From assembly GCA_019694655.1 (NCBI GenBank), contig JAIBBN010000007.1, positions 1-64,000 of the forward strand: a DNA stretch of 64,000 nucleotides, in the 5' to 3' direction. This document shows positions 27,006-36,379 of the stretch, piece by piece. The notes under the pieces were generated by a model. That model worked only from the letters and a program-made list of their open reading frames with translations, had not been told where the DNA came from and did not search any database. Position numbers and translations under genes: made by a program. The stretch is from Leptospirales bacterium. GTDB taxonomy: Bacteria > Spirochaetota > Leptospiria > Leptospirales > Leptonemataceae. Every line of letters starts with the position of its first letter. The first letter of the stretch is position 1.

Positions 27006-28598
27006 CTACTGCAGAATCCTCTGCAGAATCTCGGCGAAGGCCATATCATTTACAATCGTAATTTTTTTCAAGTTGGCCGAAGCCGTTTCGGCGCCGGTAG
27101 TCAACCGCGCGCCCGCCACCACAAATCCCTGATTGACTTTCAACTCGTTCATGTAATTCTGCTGGTCGCGCAAGAATATATCCGAAATGGGCTGATTTCG
27201 CCACTGTCGAATGCGAAACAAAGCCTTCACCTTCTTATCGGAAAGGCTATTGGCAATGAAATCAGCGCCGTCCTTGTCGCGATAGTTCAGATTGCTGGCC
27301 ATTTTAAATCCGAGATTGGCCATGATACTCTGGCAGGCCTGCAAAAAGGAATCGCCCTTCAAATTGTTGAAGCGCTCAATCAATGCATCAGGGTCAAGTT
27401 CCTGGCGTCGTTCCGGCCGGGAGCGCATCTGTCCCTCGCGAGTGAAGAAAGACAGCACATCAAATTCCTCTTCCTCGCCCAATCCGGACAGTTTGAATAT
27501 GGAATCTTCGGCGAAGCGATTGCGCACCCAATCTTGCATGTGAGCGCGGAAGTCAAAGCCTCGCGGGCTGACCCGATCAACCTCGGCCACCTGCTCTTCC
27601 AGATCCATTCGAAAATCCGAAATCTTCATGACCAGATCATCTGCAGGATTCCGAATTTCCAATTCGAGCAGATGTTCGTTTGCCTTTTCCAGATCGCTGT
27701 TCAATATCGAAAGGTAGGCTACGCTCAAGCGCGCGTCGTACTCTTCCTTCTCCCAGTCCTGCCGAACAGCCAGCTGCAAACAGCTTTCAGCCAATTGCAG
27801 CGCTTTCTGATACTCGCCGCTCATATAGTAAATTGCGGCGCCCAGACGGCTGACGATATAGGAGACCAGCTCGTCCTCCACAGCGGGGAGCAGCTTATCG
27901 AGAATTTCCTTGGTTCGCTCATATTGCTGTTCGCGATAGAGGTGCAGGGCGTACAGGAACTGCGCTGTTTGGTTGCGCGGCGACAGACTGATAGCCAACT
28001 GAAATTCCTCATTGGCTTCTTTGGAGCGCAACATCGACAGGCAAACGCCGCGCGCTATGCGATAGTCCACAACGCTTGGAGCGGCCTTCACCAACCGTCG
28101 GAAGAAGCCATCGGCAATTTGAAACTGCTCCTGGCCTACGGCCATGAAAGCAACGTGAGCAAGAGCTGTCTCGTTCGCGGAATCGTAATTGAGAGCGTCG
28201 AGGTAGCTTTCAAATGATTCCGCAAATCGGTCATCTTCATAGTAAAGTTGACCGATGCGGGCCAGTACCTCCGCCGGCTTGAAGCCGACTCCGGAATAAC
28301 GTCCGATCCGTCGAACCTCGCGCAAGTGCTCCAGTTCCTGATGGGTATTGCCCTCAAACGCATAGATCCTGGACATTACATAGTGCGCCTGAATATCATC
28401 GGGATCACGATCCAGCCGCGGCCGAACGATCGTTCGGGCGTCAACATAGGCGCCTTTCTGAGCAAGTTCGAGTGCGCGCTCCAGCAAGCCGCCGCGGTCT
28501 CGCAGAAACATGAAGTAGATCAGCGCCGTGGCGGCCGCAAGGGCCAGGGCGGCAAGAAGGAGCATCGGCAACATGACGCTGGTTCTATTATCGAACAA
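27006..28598 (-). CDS. Membrane-anchored TPR protein with a C-terminal degenerate Mrr-type nuclease-fold domain
   Basis: About 530 residues. A membrane anchor (residues 9-31: MLPMLLLAALALAAATALIY), then at least five TPR-like repeats (residues ~40-330: ALNYDSANETALAHVAFMA, EEFQLAISLSPRNQTAQFLY), a linker, and at ~425-530 an Mrr_cat-like domain: FLQACQSIMANLGFK, DGADFIANS, the QxK position KALFRIRQW (glutamine replaced by R) and QGFVVAGARLTTGA. Mrr nucleases cut methylated DNA; the changed QxK suggests weak or no nuclease activity. A TPR anchor on such a fold at the membrane is unusual. The start (ATG, 28598) is the first in the open frame. Confidence 0.6.
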   Translation of the reverse strand: MFDNRTSVMLPMLLLAALALAAATALIYFMFLRDRGGLLERALELAQKGAYVDARTIVRPRLDRDPDDIQAHYVMSRIYAFEGNTHQELEHLREVRRIGRYSGVGFKPAEVLARIGQLYYEDDRFAESFESYLDALNYDSANETALAHVAFMAVGQEQFQIADGFFRRLVKAAPSVVDYRIARGVCLSMLRSKEANEEFQLAISLSPRNQTAQFLYALHLYREQQYERTKEILDKLLPAVEDELVSYIVSRLGAAIYYMSGEYQKALQLAESCLQLAVRQDWEKEEYDARLSVAYLSILNSDLEKANEHLLELEIRNPADDLVMKISDFRMDLEEQVAEVDRVSPRGFDFRAHMQDWVRNRFAEDSIFKLSGLGEEEEFDVLSFFTREGQMRSRPERRQELDPDALIERFNNLKGDSFLQACQSIMANLGFKMASNLNYRDKDGADFIANSLSDKKVKALFRIRQWRNQPISDIFLRDQQNYMNELKVNQGFVVAGARLTTGAETASANLKKITIVNDMAFAEILQRILQ

Positions 28599-28636
28599 AT
28601 TGGGCTGCGGCGCGCCGCAAAGTCTCTCCGGCAGGG

Positions 28637-29392
28637 TCAGTTTGGCATGAAAACACTATCCGCCCAGTCGCCCGGGCCGCCGCCGGCCAGCAAGCGACGG
28701 ATTAGAATTTCTCCATGGCTGGCCAGCGATGCCAGCCCGCGCTCTTTGGCCTGCAGCAGCTTGCGCAGCCGGAGCGGGCCCCCTGGAAATCGCAGCGCAA
28801 TGGCCAGTTGTTGCAGCCGACTTTTTCGGGCCCAGCCCCTCGTCAGACTTTCATCTGCGTAAAGATTCCACGCCTCCGGACGATCGCCAACCACCTTGCA
28901 AAGTATTACAACCGTGTCTTCGGAGGAAGCCTCGCTCTGCCCGACTATTCGCAACAAATGAGCCGCTTCCATGTCGCAGATCTGCGACCGAGTTTGTACC
29001 ATAAGGTCGTGCTTCTGCCATGGTTCAAAAAGCGGGCGATGCACGGTAGCCAGGCGAGCGCTGCCTGGACCTCCCGGATATACTATGGATTGAGCGCAAT
29101 CCAGAACTTCGGCTATGCGAACCCGATCGCCAACTTCAAGTTCGCTGCGCTCGTCCAGCAGGCCGACTAGCCCCAGGGAGACGATGACCGTCGGTTGGTC
29201 CTCTTCCAGTATACGGCGCAGCTCGCGCCGACGATTCAGTCCAGCGCCGCCAACAAAGAAGCTCAGACTCCGGAAGGCGCGACAACGATGTAAACGTAGC
29301 TCGCTATCAAAGGAGCACGGGATTCGGTTCAGCAGTAGGAGCAGCTCCTCCTGAACGCCAACAACTGCAAGTATGCGCGGCGAATGCAACAC
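28637..29392 (-). CDS. Phosphorylase/nucleosidase-superfamily protein (MTAN/futalosine-hydrolase-like)
   Basis: About 251 residues. The pattern of the purine-nucleoside phosphorylase (UDP) superfamily is visible: ILAVVGVQEELLLLL (N-terminal strand), SLGLVGLLDERSELEVGDRV (family SxGxxGxL motif), ICDMEAAHLLRI (ribose-binding Met-Glu) and VVGDRPEAW at the catalytic Asp position. Members hydrolyse methylthioadenosine/SAH or futalosine. The exact substrate is not clear; menaquinone synthesis via futalosine is common in spirochaetes. GTG start; the second codon is also a possible TTG start. Confidence 0.7.
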   Translation of the reverse strand: MLHSPRILAVVGVQEELLLLLNRIPCSFDSELRLHRCRAFRSLSFFVGGAGLNRRRELRRILEEDQPTVIVSLGLVGLLDERSELEVGDRVRIAEVLDCAQSIVYPGGPGSARLATVHRPLFEPWQKHDLMVQTRSQICDMEAAHLLRIVGQSEASSEDTVVILCKVVGDRPEAWNLYADESLTRGWARKSRLQQLAIALRFPGGPLRLRKLLQAKERGLASLASHGEILIRRLLAGGGPGDWADSVFMPN

Positions 29393-29408
29393 CGCTAGCT
29401 GCAGCCGT

Positions 29409-30320
29409 TCATTGCCGAACGTCGAATCGAAGCGTAAGCTGATCTTCCTCTACGCCCATGTGCAGGGACTGGCCCGACGACGGACGGTAGATCACTACAT
29501 CCACCAGGTTCCAGGCGTAAAATGCGACGAGTGCAGTACGGAGAAAATTGGCCCGACGCGAAGCCTGCTCCTGCCGAAAGCGGGCATCGCCGACGTCGCG
29601 CGCTTGCAAGAAGCCGCTGATTTGAAATCCAGTCAAATCCGTAATCGGAACGCCCAGAAAGGAAAGCGCCACTGGAGAAGTGACAAGAAATAGATTGGCT
29701 CGATCGGAGTACTTTCCTCGAAGGCGATAGTAGGCGCTTTCCGTTGCGATCGTTGCGCCGGCGAGGGCCAGGTAGCTGCCAGCGTAAATATATCCAGTGG
29801 TGGTCCGACCCTGATAGTATTGTCCCCAACCAGGAAAAATCAGACTGCGCATGAAGGCAGCTATCAAACGGTCGCTGTCAGTTGGATTGGAAACTGTCGG
29901 CGGGCGACGGCCGCTATCCTCGCGTCCGCGATCCAGACGGGCCCATTCCTCATCTATTCTTCGCCGCTCTTCCTCTAACTTGTTTCGCTCTGTATCCAGG
30001 CGACGCCATTCGTCTTCCATCAAGCGTCGATTTTCGGCGCTGAGCGCTTGTGTCTCGCGCAGACGATCCCGCCGCTCCTGCTCGGCGCGAGCCTCTGCGT
30101 CGCTTTGCGTCGGACCGTAAGCAATCCGACGAATATCGGACTTGGCAATGGTCCGAACCGCGCCGGTCACAGGGCGAAAGGTAACTGAAGTGCGCGTCTG
30201 ACCTATGACCTTTCCCTCCAGTTGCTGTCCATTTTTCAGGAAGACCGTATCTGCCAGCAATGCAGCCGGAAGTAGAATCGTCGCCGCGACCAGAATTGCC
30301 AGTATGTAGCTAAGTTTCAT
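29409..30320 (-). CDS. Exported coiled-coil protein with membrane helices
   Basis: About 303 residues. A signal peptide (residues 5-23, ILAILVAATILLPAALLAD) and an SH3-like strand region (VFLKNGQQLEGKVIGQ, typical of periplasmic spirochaete proteins) precede a charged coiled coil (residues ~85-135, RRLDTERNKLEEERRRIDEE). Then LIFPGWGQYYQGRTTTGYIY is a DUF5683/TM2-like membrane helix pair, with more hydrophobic segments. Function unknown. The start ATG overlaps the CoaB stop (ATGA). Confidence 0.65.
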   Translation of the reverse strand: MKLSYILAILVAATILLPAALLADTVFLKNGQQLEGKVIGQTRTSVTFRPVTGAVRTIAKSDIRRIAYGPTQSDAEARAEQERRDRLRETQALSAENRRLMEDEWRRLDTERNKLEEERRRIDEEWARLDRGREDSGRRPPTVSNPTDSDRLIAAFMRSLIFPGWGQYYQGRTTTGYIYAGSYLALAGATIATESAYYRLRGKYSDRANLFLVTSPVALSFLGVPITDLTGFQISGFLQARDVGDARFRQEQASRRANFLRTALVAFYAWNLVDVVIYRPSSGQSLHMGVEEDQLTLRFDVRQ

Positions 30321-31012
30321 GAATTGTTGCGCTGGAGAAGCTGGGGCATTGCACTCTCGATTTGATCGAGTAGCGCCGGCGCCAGTTCGCTCTTTTTGAG
30401 AGGTCCGATCGTTTTTGAATTTCCGGCTCTGTCAATAAGGAAAATGGTATTGACACGATCTCCGAAGCCCTGCTGGTCCCGGAAGACCTCGTTGGCACAA
30501 ATAAAGTCCAGATCCTTTGCTTTCATTTTTGCCGCCGCGTATTCCAGCAGATTGTCAGTCTCCGCAGCAAAACCAACGCGAATCAGATTCTGGAGGCCGG
30601 AAGCGCGAGGGATCAGCGAACGCAAAATATCCGTCGTGGGGGCCAGATCCAGACGCAGCATATCTGTCTGAGTTTTCTTAATCTTGCTGGAGGCGGGATT
30701 GGAAGGCCGGAAATCGGCAGGAGCGGCGGCCATGATCAGCAGGCAGTCATCGCCAATTGCGGCCGCAGTTGCTTCGGCCATGTCTGCCGTCGTTTCTACG
30801 CGTCGTGTTTCGGCGCCATGCAGCGCGCGAAACTGCTCTTCCCCTGGTCCGCTGATCAACAAGACCGAAGCAAATCGAGAAAGCCCGGCGCGGGCCAATT
30901 CCCAGCCAGTGCGTCCGCTGGAGGCATTGCTAATGTAGCGCACTGGATCAATCCACTCGCGGGTTGGCCCGGAGACAACCACCAGGCGCATTGTCTGAAA
31001 CATTCGATTCAA
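30317..31012 (-). CDS. coaB: Phosphopantothenoylcysteine synthetase (CoaB domain as a separate protein)
   Basis: About 231 residues. [24 protein letters not shown] is too long to quote fully; its key part [17 protein letters not shown] is the CoaB dinucleotide-binding loop. Then [12 protein letters not shown] and [18 protein letters not shown] (catalytic) and ADFICANEV-like residues follow. It joins cysteine to 4'-phosphopantothenate in coenzyme A synthesis. In most bacteria CoaB is the C-terminal half of CoaBC; here it is a separate gene beside coaC. The TTG at 31012 overlaps the coaC stop; ATGs at 31003 and 30991 are alternatives. Confidence 0.88.
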   Translation of the reverse strand: MNRMFQTMRLVVVSGPTREWIDPVRYISNASSGRTGWELARAGLSRFASVLLISGPGEEQFRALHGAETRRVETTADMAEATAAAIGDDCLLIMAAAPADFRPSNPASSKIKKTQTDMLRLDLAPTTDILRSLIPRASGLQNLIRVGFAAETDNLLEYAAAKMKAKDLDFICANEVFRDQQGFGDRVNTIFLIDRAGNSKTIGPLKKSELAPALLDQIESAMPQLLQRNNS

Positions 31013-31548
31013 GCGCCGCCTCGCAGTGTCCGCTGGATAGCTGCCTCAATTTGAGTCACCGAGGCCAGCTTTCCTTGCCCTTCGTCGCCGCAAACCGCCT
31101 CCCCATTTTGGGGATCGATAATTTGCACGCCATCTTCTCGCAGGCGTCCAAGATTCCGCTGTACTGGACGCGACGCATACATAAAAGGATTCATCGACGG
31201 CGCCACGAGTACCGGGAAGTTCGCGGCCAGGTATATGGAACTGATCAGGTCGTCAGCAATTCCATTGGCCATTTTGCCGATGATGTTCGCTGTTGCTGGC
31301 GCAACGCACATCAGAGAGATTCGCTGACGCAAGTCAATATGCGGCATGCCTTCCTCCCATTCTGACACAAAGACTTTTTGTCCGCTGAGCGCTTCAAAGG
31401 ACAGCTTGCCGACAAAGCGCGTGGCATTTTCGGTCATTACAACGCGGACGCGATGGCCAGCCTTCGATAGATTTCGGACCAGATCACATGCGCGATAGGC
31501 CGCTATGCCGCCGCTGACCGCCACCAATAGATTTGATTCATTGCTCAT
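31009..31548 (-). CDS. coaC: Phosphopantothenoylcysteine decarboxylase (CoaC domain as a separate protein)
   Basis: About 179 residues. [20 protein letters not shown] (FMN site), [27 protein letters not shown] and PSMNPFMY match flavoprotein CoaC (catalytic His and Cys context; [12 protein letters not shown] is the substrate clamp). It decarboxylates phosphopantothenoylcysteine. It ends where coaB begins, with a 4-base TTGA overlap, so the two form the split equivalent of CoaBC. GTG at 31554 is an alternative start; GGAGA lies upstream of both. Confidence 0.9.
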   Translation of the reverse strand: MSNESNLLVAVSGGIAAYRACDLVRNLSKAGHRVRVVMTENATRFVGKLSFEALSGQKVFVSEWEEGMPHIDLRQRISLMCVAPATANIIGKMANGIADDLISSIYLAANFPVLVAPSMNPFMYASRPVQRNLGRLREDGVQIIDPQNGEAVCGDEGQGKLASVTQIEAAIQRTLRGGA

Positions 31549-31574
31549 GATCACGATTCTCCGATCTCAAGCGG

Positions 31575-33368
31575 TCAAGAACGCTGGAACATTGCATCAA
31601 GGTCGTTTCTACTGATGCGCAGGATGGTTGGTCTTCCATGCGGACAGCGCGAGGGATCTTCGCATTCCGATAGCTGTTGCAGTATCTGACTGATCACCTC
31701 GCCGGATACGATGTCATTGCGCTTGATTGAAGCCTTGCAAGCCTTCATTGCCGCGTACTCATCGTAGAGTCTGACGCCGGACTCCCCGTCCAGGATACGA
31801 GAAATGAGCATGGAAAGCACATCGCGCTCTTCGCCAGGTTCGATGTAGTCCGGGCATTCGCGGATCGCGTAGGCCTGCGGACCAAGGGCCTCAATTGCAA
31901 ATCCGCTTGCCTGAAGGTCCGTCATGCGATCAACAATACTCTCCAGCTCTTCCGGTTGACAGTGGATAGCAATCGGCGTCAGCAGGGGCTGACGTTGGTC
32001 GGCGCGCTGCTCAAGGCGCCGACGAAAGAGCTCATAGTTGATTCGTTCATGCGCCGTATGCTGGTCGATGATGCAAAGTCCCTCGTCATCCTCCGCCAGA
32101 ATATATACGCCGGCAATTACGCCAAAATGACGTCGGGGAAGAAAGGCGCTGCGCTTTCCCGGTTTCGAGCGGATCGGAGACTGCGTCGCCAACGCAGCAT
32201 CGTCGGCGACAGCGCGCAAGATCGGGTACTCCTGCGGCGCTGGCGGCGGCGACGCAAGCAACTCGCCCGTTTCCAGATTGATCTGCGCGAGGCTGTGTTG
32301 CACGCGATTCGGAACCTGAAACCGCTCCGTAGCAGCCAGCATCGGCGCATCCGTCTGCAGGGCTCGCTGCAACGCGTCGGTTACCAGGGGGTAAAAATGT
32401 TGTTCATCGAGCATGCGCACTTCGCGCTTGGCCGGATGGACATTGACGTCGACACGATGGGCGTCGATTTCAAAGAACAAGCAGAAGCCCGGATGCATTC
32501 CAGCCGGCAAGAGTTCGCCGTAAGCCTTGCGCACAATGAAGGATAGCGAGCGAATGTCTACAGCACGACCATTTACAAACTGGAACTGCCAGTCGCGCAT
32601 TCCTCTTCGAACCTGCGGCGCCGTCGTGTATCCGGTCAATCGAATGCCTTGACGCTCGCCTTCCACTGGCAGCAGCAGAGAAGCCTGCTCCAGCTGGCAG
32701 ACAGACTGGATACGCTGCCGCAGTTCCTGATGCGCAGGCAGCCTGAAGCGCTCGCGGCCTTCGCGCAGGTATCGAAATTCGACATCTGGCCTTGCAAGGG
32801 CCAGCCGCTGCAATGCTTGAAGATTGCGCAGATTTTCGCTGCGTTCGCTACGCACAAACTTGCGACGCGCCGGCGTAGCAAAGAAGAGTTCCTCGGCCTG
32901 TACCTGTGTACCACGGGGCCAGGCGTCTGAATCAATGTGCAGCTGCTCGCCGCCGCGACATACAAGTCGCACTCCATTATGAGCGCCTGCGCGGCGACTC
33001 CGAATTTCCAGCCTGGAAACTGATGCGATAGACGCAAGGGCCTCGCCGCGAAAGCCAAAGGAATAGATCGCCTCAAGGTCATTCAGATCGGCAATCTTTG
33101 AGGTCGCGTGGCGCTCGACTGCAGCCGCCAGATCTTCCGGGTGGATCCCAAGGCCATTGTCACGGACACGCACCAAATCCATGCCAGCGCCGGCCGTTTC
33201 CACTTCGATCGAGCTGGCGCCGGCATCGAGCGCATTTTCCACCAGCTCTTTGATTACCGAGTAGGGCGCTTCAATGACCTCGCCGGCTGCAATGCGATCC
33301 ACGAGCACTGATGGCAGGGACCGTATTCGAGCTTCAGCCGGCGGCGAGCTACGAGAGAAGCCAACCAT
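31575..33368 (-). CDS. mutL: DNA mismatch repair protein MutL (endonuclease type)
   Basis: About 597 residues from the ATG at 33368; an in-frame upstream extension to 33488 lacks family similarity. N-terminal GHKL ATPase: IAAGEVIEAP, KELVENALDAGA, VRDNGLGIHPEDL, RHATSKI, GFRGEALASI. The C-terminal dimerisation domain carries IDQHTAHERINYE, matching the DQHA(X)2E(X)4E endonuclease metal motif, plus ACKASIKRND and CPHGRPT. So this MutL likely nicks DNA itself, as in bacteria without MutH. It is followed by coaC with a 26-base gap. Confidence 0.95.
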   Translation of the reverse strand: MVGFSRSSPPAEARIRSLPSVLVDRIAAGEVIEAPYSVIKELVENALDAGASSIEVETAGAGMDLVRVRDNGLGIHPEDLAAAVERHATSKIADLNDLEAIYSFGFRGEALASIASVSRLEIRSRRAGAHNGVRLVCRGGEQLHIDSDAWPRGTQVQAEELFFATPARRKFVRSERSENLRNLQALQRLALARPDVEFRYLREGRERFRLPAHQELRQRIQSVCQLEQASLLLPVEGERQGIRLTGYTTAPQVRRGMRDWQFQFVNGRAVDIRSLSFIVRKAYGELLPAGMHPGFCLFFEIDAHRVDVNVHPAKREVRMLDEQHFYPLVTDALQRALQTDAPMLAATERFQVPNRVQHSLAQINLETGELLASPPPAPQEYPILRAVADDAALATQSPIRSKPGKRSAFLPRRHFGVIAGVYILAEDDEGLCIIDQHTAHERINYELFRRRLEQRADQRQPLLTPIAIHCQPEELESIVDRMTDLQASGFAIEALGPQAYAIRECPDYIEPGEERDVLSMLISRILDGESGVRLYDEYAAMKACKASIKRNDIVSGEVISQILQQLSECEDPSRCPHGRPTILRISRNDLDAMFQRS

Positions 33369-33486
33369 CGGCCATCGGCTCCCCTTCCGTCGCTCCGGCA
33401 ACAGATTTCCGTTATTGACTGCCCGTTCTTGCCGGGTCAACTGGCGTATGCTCATTGGCTGGCGGCAGAATCTAGCACGCGGCGGC

Positions 33487-33750
33487 ATGCCGGCCGCTGT
33501 TGTTCACCTGATCATGCTCTACAGTCGCTTTTTCTGGATCGCAGGCAAAGGCCCGGCATGCGCTTCGGAGGGGTGTCCGGACTTGCTTCTGCCCGACCTG
33601 CCGCTCAGTCTCGTCTATTTCTTTCTTCCAGATCTCGGCATTCTGATCTTCTCACTCGTTTTCGGGACATTCTACTGGTGCGTTGCAGGCGCGGGGATAC
33701 TTACCCTGATTCAACGAGCGCTTGGCACCAGCGCCGTGCGTCGGGTCTGA
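33487..33750 (+). CDS. Small membrane protein, hypothetical
   Basis: About 87 residues with two or three hydrophobic segments (LSLVYFFLPDLGILIFSLVF, FYWCVAGAGILTLIQRAL) and a CASEGCPDLLLP loop. The start is uncertain (33448 and 33514 are alternatives). It diverges from mutL and its stop lies 3 bases before the next gene's TTG, so it may be co-transcribed with it. No family recognised. Confidence 0.45.
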   Translation: MPAAVVHLIMLYSRFFWIAGKGPACASEGCPDLLLPDLPLSLVYFFLPDLGILIFSLVFGTFYWCVAGAGILTLIQRALGTSAVRRV

Positions 33751-33752
33751 AT

Positions 33753-34799
33753 TTGAAAACACGGTGGCGAGTCGCCCTGCTTGGACTGGGCCGCATTGCC
33801 TGGACGCTGGAAAAGGATCGTCTGCGGCGACATCCCTGCACCCACGCTGGCGCTCTGGCGGCGCTCCCCGGTCGATTTGAACTTTCGGCCGTCTGCGATC
33901 GAAATCCAGAACGCATCGCTCAATTTGCGCGCTGGTGGAAAAAGCCGATTGCCGCTCAAGGCGTAAGCGCCCACCGGCTGCTGCAAGACGGTCCCTTTGA
34001 CCTGGTCATCAATGCAGCCTCCTCGGAAGCGCACCTGGCTCTTGGACTTGCCGCCGCCCGCGGCGCGGCCGCCGCCCTGGCGCTCGAAAAGCCGCTGGCA
34101 GCCAATCTCCGTCAGGCCGCTCGGCTAGCCGATCAATTGAAGCGCAGCTCCGCTCTGGTCTGGATCAATTTTGAGCGCCGCTACCACAATAGCTACCGAA
34201 CTGCCAGACAGTACATTGCCAGCGGCGAACTGGGCGCACTGCGCAGCATCCACGGACAGGTCTTGACCGGCGCAACGCCCGCCGACGCCGCTCTTGGCCC
34301 ATTGACACACGACGCCGTCCACTGGATTGATCTGTTGCTCTGGTTTTGCGGCTATCCCGACCGAACTTCGGCGCGCGTCGTACGCTCTGCACGCCTGGTG
34401 CAACGGGAGGATCATGTATTTTGCGACTTTGAATACCCGGGCTTCAGTGCGCGACTGGAAGCCGGCGGAGGCCGCAATTACTTTCAATTTGAAATGCAAC
34501 TCGACTTCAGCGACGGACGTATCCAGGTCGGAAATAGCGGCGCCCGATTCTTTCGAAGTTCGACATCGCGTCGCTACGAAGGATTCCGCGAACTGAAAGA
34601 ATTCAAGCCGCGCATCATTGCCGAAAATCCGTGGGTCGAATTTTATCGCGACATCGATTTCCAATTGCTGCGCTCTAAGGACGATCCTAAGTCAGCAAAG
34701 CATAGCTCGCAGTTGCGCATCATGGATGCGTTAAATGGAATGCAGCTGATCCATGAATGCATTCAGCGCGGGCGCAGGACTCTAAGTCCCAACCATTGA
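33753..34799 (+). CDS. Gfo/Idh/MocA-family oxidoreductase
   Basis: About 348 residues. N-terminal Rossmann motif VALLGLGRIAWTLE, sugar-binding loop VINAASSEAHLALGL, catalytic EKPLAANLRQAARLADQLK (EKP motif), and LTHDAVHWIDLLLWF in the C-terminal domain. It is an NAD(P)-dependent dehydrogenase, most likely on a sugar nucleotide or aldose, by analogy with sugar-modifying neighbours. TTG start at 33753, two bases after the previous stop. The GT4 transferase follows 25 bases later, so a surface-polysaccharide role is possible but not shown. Confidence 0.82.
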   Translation: MKTRWRVALLGLGRIAWTLEKDRLRRHPCTHAGALAALPGRFELSAVCDRNPERIAQFARWWKKPIAAQGVSAHRLLQDGPFDLVINAASSEAHLALGLAAARGAAAALALEKPLAANLRQAARLADQLKRSSALVWINFERRYHNSYRTARQYIASGELGALRSIHGQVLTGATPADAALGPLTHDAVHWIDLLLWFCGYPDRTSARVVRSARLVQREDHVFCDFEYPGFSARLEAGGGRNYFQFEMQLDFSDGRIQVGNSGARFFRSSTSRRYEGFRELKEFKPRIIAENPWVEFYRDIDFQLLRSKDDPKSAKHSSQLRIMDALNGMQLIHECIQRGRRTLSPNH

Positions 34800-34824
34800 C
34801 GACTACAGCAGGCTGAACAGGGAA

Positions 34825-35976
34825 ATGATCCGATTCAAAAAGCAAACACCCCATGCCGACACGACGACGGTCAAGGCCCCGACCAGAGTCCTTTTTGATG
34901 CGCGTATGCTCGGCCATTCCGGAATCGGAGTGCAAGTTTACAATGTGCTGCGTCAGCTAATCACACTGGACCAGGTACGGCTGCGATTGCTGGGCGACCC
35001 TCAAGTAATACGGAGGCTCCTGCCCGAATACGATGGACCGATTATACCTTTTACGGCGCCCATCTATTCGCTTCGGGAACAATTGAACTTTCCGACGCCG
35101 GCGCCGGGCGAATTGATTCATGCTCCCCATTACAATGCGCCTATCTTGCGGCTGCGTAGAACAGTAGTTGTTGTTCATGACTTGATTCACTTGCAATCTC
35201 AAGAATTCGCGGGCGTCCACTACCGATTCTACGCCTGGCTGCTTTTGTGGCTGGTCAGCCGCTTCTCATTGCACATTGTAACCGTAAGCGAATTCACGCT
35301 GATTGAGCTGCGGCGGAGATTTCCATCGGCTGCTGGACGCAGCAGTGTAGTCCACAATGGTCTGGATCATCGCATCTTTCGACCGGCGGCGCGCGCTGCA
35401 GTGCAACGCTTCCGCAAGCAGCATAGTCTGCCGGCCAGTTACCTGCTGTGCGTTGGCATCGCTAAACGTCACAAGAATGTCGATTTTGCTGTACGCAGCC
35501 TCGCTAAATTCTGGCGCGACGGTTCTCTAAGGGCGCCGCTCTGCATTGGCGGCGCCGGGGGCCGCTTGCCAGACTATGTTGCCTGCGAAGCCCAACGGCT
35601 GGGCGTCGAGTCCATGGTTCGACCCATGCCGTTCCTGGAAGACAGGGAGCTTGCCTTGCTTTATGCTGGCGCCGATTTGTTCCTGATGCCCTCGCTTTTA
35701 GAGGGATTCGGATTCCCGCTTGTGGAAGCAATGGCCTGTGGTGCGCCAACCATGGCTGCGAATCGCGCCAGCCTGCCGGAACTTGCGTTGAATTCGACGC
35801 TCTACTTTGACCCGACCGACGAAGAATCCTTTCAGAAGGTATTCTGGAAGTTGTACCGCGATCGAGCCCTGCGTCGAAAGTTGAGCGCTGCTGCGAAAAA
35901 GGTAACGATGCGCTTTGACTGGCGCAAACATGCCGCTGAACTCCTGGCGATTTACCGCCAGACAACTAGCGACTGA
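34825..35976 (+). CDS. Glycosyltransferase family 4 protein
   Basis: About 383 residues, GT-B fold. LFDARMLGHSGIGVQVYNVL (N-terminal), VVVHDLIHLQSQEF, IFRPAARAAV, LLCVGIAKRHKNVDFAVR and the C-terminal nucleotide-sugar site PSLLEGFGFPLVEAMACGAP (the E-x7-E signature). It transfers a sugar from an NDP-sugar to a glycan or lipid acceptor, here probably in surface polysaccharide or lipopolysaccharide synthesis. Convergent with the next membrane-protein gene (11-base overlap). Confidence 0.9.
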   Translation: MIRFKKQTPHADTTTVKAPTRVLFDARMLGHSGIGVQVYNVLRQLITLDQVRLRLLGDPQVIRRLLPEYDGPIIPFTAPIYSLREQLNFPTPAPGELIHAPHYNAPILRLRRTVVVVHDLIHLQSQEFAGVHYRFYAWLLLWLVSRFSLHIVTVSEFTLIELRRRFPSAAGRSSVVHNGLDHRIFRPAARAAVQRFRKQHSLPASYLLCVGIAKRHKNVDFAVRSLAKFWRDGSLRAPLCIGGAGGRLPDYVACEAQRLGVESMVRPMPFLEDRELALLYAGADLFLMPSLLEGFGFPLVEAMACGAPTMAANRASLPELALNSTLYFDPTDEESFQKVFWKLYRDRALRRKLSAAAKKVTMRFDWRKHAAELLAIYRQTTSD

Positions 35977-36379
35977 AGCGCTCTTCGGCCCAGAAGTAGC
36001 TGCGATCAATCCAGATGGCGCTGGCGGCGCGCCCATGCCATTCGCGGTAGGCCAGCCAGAATGAAACGCCGGCGTAGGCAAGCGCCAGCGCGCTATGAAT
36101 TCCAAATGCAACCCAATCCAGAACCAGCGCAGCGGTCCCCGTAACACTGCTCATACTACGTATCGCATATAATAGTGAAATTGCTATCAAAAAGGCTGCG
36201 GCTAGAGTTAGACTGCGTCTTCCAGCTCGCAGACAGGCTTCGTCGCGTTCTACGGCGAACGGAATAATCCACAAAGCCAGAAGCGGCAGTGAATAGCAGG
36301 CAGCTCTATGTGCGGATTCGATTGAGCGCTCCAGCCATTTGCGCAGGGCCTCAATTTGCAGCCCCGGATGGATGCTCAC
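35966..36379 (-). CDS. Hypothetical membrane protein
   Basis: About 137 residues with about four hydrophobic segments (CYSLPLLALWIIPFAV, LTLAAAFLIAISLLYAIR, TAALVLDWVAFGIHSALALA). No family recognised. GTG start overlaps the stop of the upstream DUF4870-like gene (GTGA), so the two are probably co-translated. Confidence 0.55.
   Translation of the reverse strand: MSIHPGLQIEALRKWLERSIESAHRAACYSLPLLALWIIPFAVERDEACLRAGRRSLTLAAAFLIAISLLYAIRSMSSVTGTAALVLDWVAFGIHSALALAYAGVSFWLAYREWHGRAASAIWIDRSYFWAEERFSR

Noticed and set aside
33369-33488. An N-terminal extension of MutL
   Set aside because: The extra residues have no family similarity; the ATG at 33368 leads straight into the ATPase domain.
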